Shown: piece after piece, positions 5,324 to 6,889 of the stretch
Position numbering within the stretch: position 1 is the stretch's first letter
How the letters are laid out: each line of letters opens with the position of its first letter
DNA from: Microcaldota archaeon
GTDB taxonomy: Archaea > Micrarchaeota > Micrarchaeia > Norongarragalinales > UBA8480
Assembly (NCBI GenBank): GCA_023246885.1
Contig: JAHFHN010000040.1
Span: 1-6,889 of the forward strand
Reading direction: 5' to 3'
Length of the DNA: 6,889 nt
Program-made: the position numbers and the translations under genes
The notes under the pieces: generated by a model
Told to the model about the DNA's origin: nothing
What the model saw: the letters and a program-made list of their open reading frames with translations, nothing else
Databases searched by the model: none

Positions 5324-5712
5324 AAAAAGGAATCCAAAAAACAGAAGAAGAATGGAAAAAACGACTTAATGCGGATCAATTTCAAGTGCTACGCAAAAAA
5401 AGCACGGAATTGCCTTTTACTGGAAAATATTTATACAATAAAGAAAAAGGAGTTTACACGTGCGCCGGGTGCAACGCAGAATTATTTTCTTCGCAAACTA
5501 AATTTGACTCTGGTTGCGGTTGGCCAAGTTTTTTTGAACAATTAAACAAAAACATAGCAACAAGAACTGACTACAGTAACGGAATGACGAGAATAGAAAT
5601 TTATTGCAAAAAATGCGGTGGGCATTTAGGTCACGTGTTCGACGATGGCCCACAGCCAACTGGAAAACGGTACTGCGTAAACTCGCTTGCGTTGAACTTC
5701 AAGACTTGCTAA
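5320..5712 (+). CDS. msrB: Peptide methionine-(R)-S-oxide reductase
   Basis: The 130-residue protein is a complete single-domain MsrB, which reduces the R form of methionine sulfoxide in proteins. Visible marks in order are TELPFTGKY (29-37), zinc ligands CAGC (48-51) and CKKC (96-99), [11 protein letters not shown] (61-71) with the usual resolving Cys66, [10 protein letters not shown] (102-111), and RYCVNS (117-122) with catalytic Cys119. An extra Cys130 is the last residue. No signal peptide is present, so it acts in the cytoplasm, where thioredoxin would re-reduce it. Its ATG sits in the stop of the preceding gene (ATGA), so it is probably translated by re-initiation, and it closes the three-gene operon. 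Its 3' end overlaps the convergent antiporter gene by 14 bp, leaving no room for a separate terminator. Confidence 0.96.
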   Translation: MKKGIQKTEEEWKKRLNADQFQVLRKKSTELPFTGKYLYNKEKGVYTCAGCNAELFSSQTKFDSGCGWPSFFEQLNKNIATRTDYSNGMTRIEIYCKKCGGHLGHVFDDGPQPTGKRYCVNSLALNFKTC

Positions 5713-6889
5713 TAACCCGCGGCGAGTTATGCTTAGGCTGGCGGATATCTTTTCCATGCCAGTAAATCGCCAGTGCGGTTATGACGTTTGTAGCTAAAAT
5801 TATCAACAGAACGATGTCAGTAATTCCCGGAATAACTATTCCTTTACTTGCAGGTAGAAGAGAAAGGACAACCGCCGCAAGTCCAGTTGGAATGAAAAAC
5901 TCAAGAAGCGGTCTTGCATTTGACTTTTCTAGTTTGAAGACTCGAATGGCAATTTCTCGCGCAACTAATATACAAACAAGCGAAGCAAAGGCAAGTAAGT
6001 AAACGTTAAGTGAACTTGACAAGTGAAAAACTAGCCCAATATACACAAAGAAAAAGGTACGTACAATGAAAGTAACCTCGTTTTGAAATAAGTAAATAGT
6101 TTTATCAATGGTAAATGAGCTCTTGAGTTTAAGCAATTTGAAAACTTCGCCGGCATTTCCAAGCACCATTCCAAATATAAACGCTGAAATCGCACCGTTT
6201 CCACCAATCAACTCAACAACACCATAGAGCAAGGCAACTGAGGCAATAGTAAGCAAATAAGAAAATTGCTTAATATCTCCCAAACTACGCAAAGCAGTTA
6301 GCCAAGCAATACCCGTCAAAATACCAAGCACAATTGCAATTGAAAAAGCAGAGGCAAACGTGCTAAGCGCTTGAGTTAAGTTGAGCGACTCTGCAGTTTG
6401 AAACTGAAGCAAAGAAATCGCTAGAACCGTACCAAGCGCACCGCTGATAGTAGCTTCAAGACTAATTGAAATTTTGACATTTTCACTCGCGTTCACCCTA
6501 GGCAGCAAAGCATTAACAATAGTTGGACACGTATCGCTTAAAATAAAACCAAGAAACAAACTTGAAAATAAATCCCAGCGAAAAACAAAAAATGCAACTA
6601 GGGTGATTAAAGCAGATGTGAGAAAATACGCGAAAAAAGTAAAAGCACTTGTACTAGGAAGCTCGGATATTACTTTATAAAAATTGAAAAGTAAGCCAAC
6701 GGAAAATAAAATTATCATCAACGCCAGCGCAGCGAAAAATGGAATTAGTGATTGAAGTGGATTTGCGTTTACAACGCTGAAAACTGGCCCAATTAGTAAA
6801 CCAAATAGTATGAGCACAAGAATGTCTGGAACACGGGTTTTCTTGAAAAATACAGATGCAAGGAAACCTAGAAACAAGATTATTCCAAA
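5699..6889 (-). CDS. CPA-family cation/proton (Na+/H+ or K+/H+) antiporter, start outside window
   Basis: The frame is open from the right edge to TGA at 5701-5699, giving 396 residues with the true start missing. A TTG at 6877 is available but lies within the first hydrophobic stretch, so a start beyond the window is more likely. Numbering from that TTG, it resembles archaeal KefB/NapA-type exchangers with about eleven hydrophobic segments: [17 protein letters not shown] (15-31), LFSVGLLF (57-64), SDTCPTI (114-120), [13 protein letters not shown] (139-151), [17 protein letters not shown] (225-241), and [13 protein letters not shown] (272-284). Such carriers exchange Na+ or K+ for H+ across the cell membrane. 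The C-terminus after the last segment is a short basic tail, with no TrkA-N or other regulatory domain. The position that usually carries the ion-binding Asp after 'LE' is Gly146. The gene converges on msrB with a 14-bp overlap. Confidence 0.85.
   Translation of the reverse strand, partial: FGIILFLGFLASVFFKKTRVPDILVLILFGLLIGPVFSVVNANPLQSLIPFFAALALMIILFSVGLLFNFYKVISELPSTSAFTFFAYFLTSALITLVAFFVFRWDLFSSLFLGFILSDTCPTIVNALLPRVNASENVKISISLEATISGALGTVLAISLLQFQTAESLNLTQALSTFASAFSIAIVLGILTGIAWLTALRSLGDIKQFSYLLTIASVALLYGVVELIGGNGAISAFIFGMVLGNAGEVFKLLKLKSSFTIDKTIYLFQNEVTFIVRTFFFVYIGLVFHLSSSLNVYLLAFASLVCILVAREIAIRVFKLEKSNARPLLEFFIPTGLAAVVLSLLPASKGIVIPGITDIVLLIILATNVITALAIYWHGKDIRQPKHNSPRVISKS

Noticed and set aside
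1..6889. CRISPR arrays, insertion sequences, toxin-antitoxin pairs or prophage
   Set aside because: No regularly spaced repeats, terminal inverted repeats, transposase or phage proteins were seen on either strand. The two-gene overlap at 4547 is not a recognised toxin-antitoxin pair.

Overview
The window looks like a compact, AT-rich archaeal chromosome segment. The signs are TATA-box promoters placed about 27 bp before start codons (leaderless genes), a tRNA gene interrupted exactly after position 37 with no encoded CCA, T-tract rather than hairpin-U terminators, a DUF92 isoprenoid-kinase-type membrane protein, and little Shine-Dalgarno signal. Proteins are short and genes overlap, which would fit a small-genome (DPANN-like) or uncultured euryarchaeal lineage, but the sequence alone does not settle this. 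No mobile element, CRISPR array or rRNA was seen.

Layout. Positions 1-2394 are read leftward: a tRNA-Thr(CGU) gene with a 76-nt intron, a DUF92 family membrane protein, thioredoxin reductase (trxB), and the first 70 codons of a DUF218/YdcF-like protein that runs off the left edge. A leftward DUF475/TerC-like membrane protein (2482-3408) lies upstream of the tRNA and shares a roughly 60-bp divergent promoter region with a rightward 105-residue protein of unknown function (3471-3788). From 3856 a tight rightward operon holds a 232-residue divergent nucleoside diphosphate kinase-like protein, a 258-residue unknown protein overlapping it by 8 bp, and methionine-R-sulfoxide reductase (msrB) overlapping that by 4 bp. 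A leftward CPA-type cation/proton antiporter, cut by the right edge, overlaps the end of msrB tail to tail.

How the genes fit together. trxB and msrB are complementary thiol-redox functions, because MsrB is normally re-reduced through thioredoxin. The membrane genes suggest lipid precursor salvage (DUF92), metal ion export (DUF475/TerC) and pH or Na+ homeostasis (antiporter). The most unusual part is 3856-5323. The first protein keeps the NDK signature residues (Lys, Tyr, Thr, Arg, Asn and catalytic His) in an enlarged, otherwise diverged frame, and is translationally coupled to an unrecognised protein. That pair is the best candidate in the window for something undescribed.
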